Below are positions 5,349-8,106 of a DNA stretch of 8,106 nucleotides, one piece after another. The notes below the pieces were generated by a model that was given only the letters and a program-made list of their open reading frames with translations, was not told the origin of the DNA and did not search any database. The DNA comes from CAYOXX01 sp964408025 (lineage in GTDB: Bacteria; Acidobacteriota; DATKUA01), in assembly GCA_964408025.1 (NCBI GenBank), contig CAYOXX010000116.1, positions 1-8,106 of the forward strand. Reading direction: 5' to 3'. The position numbers and the translations under genes are program-made. The first letter of the stretch is position 1. Each line of letters starts with the position of its first letter.

Positions 5349-8106
5349 CTAGCCGATGTTTTCCAGCTCCATCACGGTGAGGCTGAGTGCGCCGGCGTCG
5401 CGGGCGACTTTGCCGCGTAGGATGTATGGTCCGCGGCCGCGCAGGCGGTCGCCGAGGCGCTGGTAGGCCTGGGGGAAGAGTACCGCCTCGTAAGAGTCAG
5501 TAAGGTCTTCCATGCTCAGGAACTTCATGTACTCGCGCTTGCAGGTCGTCGCCCGCTTCTCGGCTACCAGCCAGCCGATCATGGTGACGGTGCGGCCGAG
5601 GCAGCGGCCCACGCAGCGCGCCTCGACCGCCCCCTCGCGCTCGGCCAACTCACGGTAGAGGGCGAGGGCCAGCGGGTGGGCTGTGACTGTGAACTCGAGG
5701 ACCTCCATCTCGCGGCGCAGGCGCTCGGCCGGCGCGTAGTCGGGCACACTCGGCGCCCGCAGGCGCCGCGGCCGCAGCCCGGCGAGCAACCCCGATCCCT
5801 CCCCCTTGAGTTTCCGCTGGATCAGCCACATCAGTTGCGGGCGGCTGAAGCCGAAGCGGTCCAGGGCGCCGCAGGCGGCCAGCGCCTCCGCCTCGTCGCG
5901 GGCCGGGCGGACGCGGGCCAGGAAGTCGCCGAGGCCGTCGTAGGGCCGCAGCTCGACGATCCGCTCCGCCGTCGCCGCACTCAACCCTTTGACCGCCATC
6001 AGGCCGACCATCAGGGCGCCGTCGCGCCCCTGGTAGCCGACGCGCGCCTTGCCGACGTAGGGAGGCAGTATGCGCAGCCCCATGCGGCGCGCCTCCTCGA
6101 CGTAGGCGCCGGCGTGGTAGTAGCCGCCGCCGTTGCTCAGCACCGCGGCCATGAACTCGGCCGGGTAGCGGGCCCGCAGGTGGATCGCCTGGATCGAGAC
6201 CTGGGCGAAGCTGGCGCTGTGGCTCTTGCAAAAGGCGTAGCCGGCGAACGAGGCCACCTGGCGCCAGATCTCCTCCGCCACCCGCGGCTCGACGCCCCGG
6301 CCCAGCGCCCCCTCGAGGAAGCGCTCGCGCAGGCGCGCGATCGGCTCGCTCAGGCGCTTCTTGGTCATGCTGCGCCGCATCAGGTCGGCCTCGGCAAGGC
6401 TCATGCCGGCCACCTCGTGCGCCACGCGCATCACGTCCTCCTGGTAGATCATGACGCCGTGGGTCTCGCCCAGGATCCGCTCCATCGCCGGGTGCAGGTG
6501 GCGCACCGGCTCGCGGCCGCGGTGGCGCTCGACGAAGGCCTTCATCATGCCGCTGTCGCTGGGGCCGGGTCGGATGACGGAGGAGGCGGCTGTGAGCATC
6601 TCGAAGTCCTCGACGCGCAGCTTCGCCAGCAGCGAGCGCATCCCCGGGCTCTCGACGTAGAAGCAGCCCATCGTGCGGCCGGCGCGCAGGAGCCGCCTGG
6701 TGGGGCCGTCCAGCGTCAGGTCGTCTTGCGTCAGGCGGCCGCCGTCGCGCGAGTTGACGACCTCGATCGCGTCGCTGATCACCGCTAGGGCGCGCTGGCC
6801 GAGCAGGTCGATCTTCACCAGCCCCAGCTCCTCCAGCGGGTACATGTTCATCTGGGTGACGGCCAGGCCCTTGGCCGCCGTCTCCAGCGGCACGATCTCG
6901 TCGATGCGCCGCGGCGCCACCGCCAGGCCGCAGGGGTGGACCGCCAGGTGGCGCGGGAAGCCGTCGATGCGGCGCGCGAAACGTGCCACCGTCTTCCACG
7001 GCTCGGCGTCCAGCGGCAGGCCGCGGCTCTCGGGCAGGCCCGCCAGCGCGTCGTCCAGGGCCGCGGCCCGCACGTGCGGTATGCGCTTCGTCACCCGCCC
7101 GATCTCCTCGTCGGGCACCCCCATCGCCTTGGCCACCTCGCGCAGGCCGCCGCGGGCGCGGAAGGTGGCGTGCGTGCAGATCATCGCCACGCGCTCGCGC
7201 CCGAAGCGCTCGTAAGTGAACTCGACCATCTCGTCGCGGCGGTTCCAGGGGAAGTCCAGGTCGATGTCGGGCGGGTCGCTGCGGGCGTCGTTCATGAAGC
7301 GCTCGAAGGTCAGGTTGTGGCGGATCGGGTCGACGTGGGTGATGCCGAGCAGGTAGCAGATGATGCTCGAGGCGGCGCTGCCGCGGCCGACGGTGCGGAT
7401 GCCGCGGCGCTCGGCCTCGCGGACGATGTCGTCGACCATCAGCATGTAGCCGGCGAAGCCGTTGCGGGCCACCGTGCCCAGCTCCTCGCCGAGGCGCTCG
7501 AGCGCGGCGCGCGGCGGCCCCTTTGGGTAGCGGCGCGCCAGGCGCCGCAGGCAGCGTCCCCTCAGCTCCGCCATCGGCGGGGCGCCGCCCGACGCCTCGT
7601 AGCGCGGCAGCATCGTGCGGCCCAGCGGCAGGCGGCAGCGGCAGTCCTCGGCGATCGCCGCGGCGCTGGCAAGCGCTTCCGGCGCCCAGCGGAAGCGACG
7701 CTCCATCTCAGCCGGCGAGGTCAGGTACGCCGCGGCCGGCGGCACGTCGCCAGGAGCCAGCGACCCCACCGTCTTCAGCTCGCGCATCGCCGCCAGCAGC
7801 GCCGCGATCTCCTGGCCTTCCGGCTCGGCGAAGTGGACGTCGTTGGTCGCCACGGTCGGGACGCCGCGCTCGACCGCCCAGCGGGCCAGGCGGCGGGCCG
7901 AGCGGTCGTCGTCGTGGACCACCAGCTCGGCGAAGAGCCGCACATCAGGCAGCGCGCCCCGCGCCCGCTCCAGAAGCCCGGCATCGCTGGTAAGCAGGTA
8001 TAGGTCGCCGCAGCCGGCCAGCTCGCCGACGAGGTCGTACTCTTCGCCGGTGGCGTGCTTCGTCACCAGGCGGCTCAGCCGCGCCCAGCCGCGCCGGTTG
8101 CGGACC
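5349..8106 (-). CDS. dnaE: DNA polymerase III alpha subunit, probable error-prone class (5' end cut by right edge)
   Basis: The frame is open to the right edge: codons before the GTG at 8066 read NRRGWARLSRLVTKHA, a usual DnaE PHP-domain segment, so that GTG is internal. About 918 residues are visible, with perhaps 80-100 missing. Positions below count from 8066. The rest of the PHP domain includes ATNDVHF (73-79). The C-family polymerase core has VGRGSAASS (226-234), PDIDLDF (266-272, catalytic D269 and D271) and the third Asp D420 in KIDLLG. YQEDVMRVAHEVAG and FAGYAFCKSHSASFAQ follow in the fingers region. A helix-hairpin-helix (DGLGDFLARVRP) and a C-terminal OB fold ending MELENIG close the protein. 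No long tau-binding tail is present. The estimated total near 1000 residues resembles DnaE2/ImuC more than E. coli DnaE, so a lesion-bypass role is likely but not certain. It is the last gene on its strand here, and any imuA/imuB would lie beyond the right edge. The DNA is very GC-rich. Confidence 0.92.
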   Translation of the reverse strand, partial: VRNRRGWARLSRLVTKHATGEEYDLVGELAGCGDLYLLTSDAGLLERARGALPDVRLFAELVVHDDDRSARRLARWAVERGVPTVATNDVHFAEPEGQEIAALLAAMRELKTVGSLAPGDVPPAAAYLTSPAEMERRFRWAPEALASAAAIAEDCRCRLPLGRTMLPRYEASGGAPPMAELRGRCLRRLARRYPKGPPRAALERLGEELGTVARNGFAGYMLMVDDIVREAERRGIRTVGRGSAASSIICYLLGITHVDPIRHNLTFERFMNDARSDPPDIDLDFPWNRRDEMVEFTYERFGRERVAMICTHATFRARGGLREVAKAMGVPDEEIGRVTKRIPHVRAAALDDALAGLPESRGLPLDAEPWKTVARFARRIDGFPRHLAVHPCGLAVAPRRIDEIVPLETAAKGLAVTQMNMYPLEELGLVKIDLLGQRALAVISDAIEVVNSRDGGRLTQDDLTLDGPTRRLLRAGRTMGCFYVESPGMRSLLAKLRVEDFEMLTAASSVIRPGPSDSGMMKAFVERHRGREPVRHLHPAMERILGETHGVMIYQEDVMRVAHEVAGMSLAEADLMRRSMTKKRLSEPIARLRERFLEGALGRGVEPRVAEEIWRQVASFAGYAFCKSHSASFAQVSIQAIHLRARYPAEFMAAVLSNGGGYYHAGAYVEEARRMGLRILPPYVGKARVGYQGRDGALMVGLMAVKGLSAATAERIVELRPYDGLGDFLARVRPARDEAEALAACGALDRFGFSRPQLMWLIQRKLKGEGSGLLAGLRPRRLRAPSVPDYAPAERLRREMEVLEFTVTAHPLALALYRELAEREGAVEARCVGRCLGRTVTMIGWLVAEKRATTCKREYMKFLSMEDLTDSYEAVLFPQAYQRLGDRLRGRGPYILRGKVARDAGALSLTVMELENIG

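Noticed and set aside
5650..6999. Long 449-codon minus-strand frame inside dnaE, plus long plus-strand frames over dnaE
   Set aside because: Proteins dominated by Arg, Pro, Gly and Ala are the usual shadows of a very GC-rich gene. The DnaE frame has clear catalytic motifs.

Overview
The window looks like part of a high-GC bacterial chromosome. No 16S or other lineage marker is present, so I cannot name the phylum. Exported proteins with signal peptides, a tricorn-like S41 protease start and a REP-like intergenic repeat suggest a Gram-negative-type environmental bacterium. That is inference. No tRNA, rRNA, CRISPR array or transposase gene was seen.

Layout. (1) Bases 1-427, minus strand: N-terminal part of an exported, tricorn-type S41 protease or PD40 beta-propeller protein, cut by the left edge. 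(2) Bases 679-1062, plus: a small DUF302 protein, divergent from the first gene. (3) Bases 1086-3026, minus: a 646-residue patatin-like phospholipase with an inserted pair of membrane helices, behind a good sigma70-type promoter. (4) Bases 3027-3507: a gene-free stretch with a nested inverted repeat, a short hairpin and a compact three-way-junction REP-like element. (5) Bases 3508-4533, minus: an exported metallo-beta-lactamase-fold hydrolase. (6) Bases 4718-5319, plus: a complete type II toxin-antitoxin operon (Phd/YefM antitoxin, RelE/ParE toxin) with a consensus -35, a 17-bp spacer and a two-box TGTACA operator over the -10 and start site. (7) Bases 5349-8106, minus: most of a DnaE-family DNA polymerase III alpha subunit, probably error-prone class, running off the right edge.

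Composition shifts sharply. The dnaE gene is very GC-rich (46 of 60 bases in 6301-6360), while the membrane segment of the patatin gene is very AT-rich (16 of 60 in 2461-2520). Together with the TA module and repeats, this suggests that roughly 1080-5340 is an accessory block between core-like genes.

The genes do not form one obvious operon. The clearest functional unit is the autoregulated TA pair. The most intriguing possible link is that the exact 8-mer ACTGTACA of the TA operator recurs between the -10 and the predicted start site of the patatin promoter, with a weak second box at the same 18-bp spacing. The antitoxin might therefore also act on the phospholipase gene, but this is a hypothesis from sequence only.
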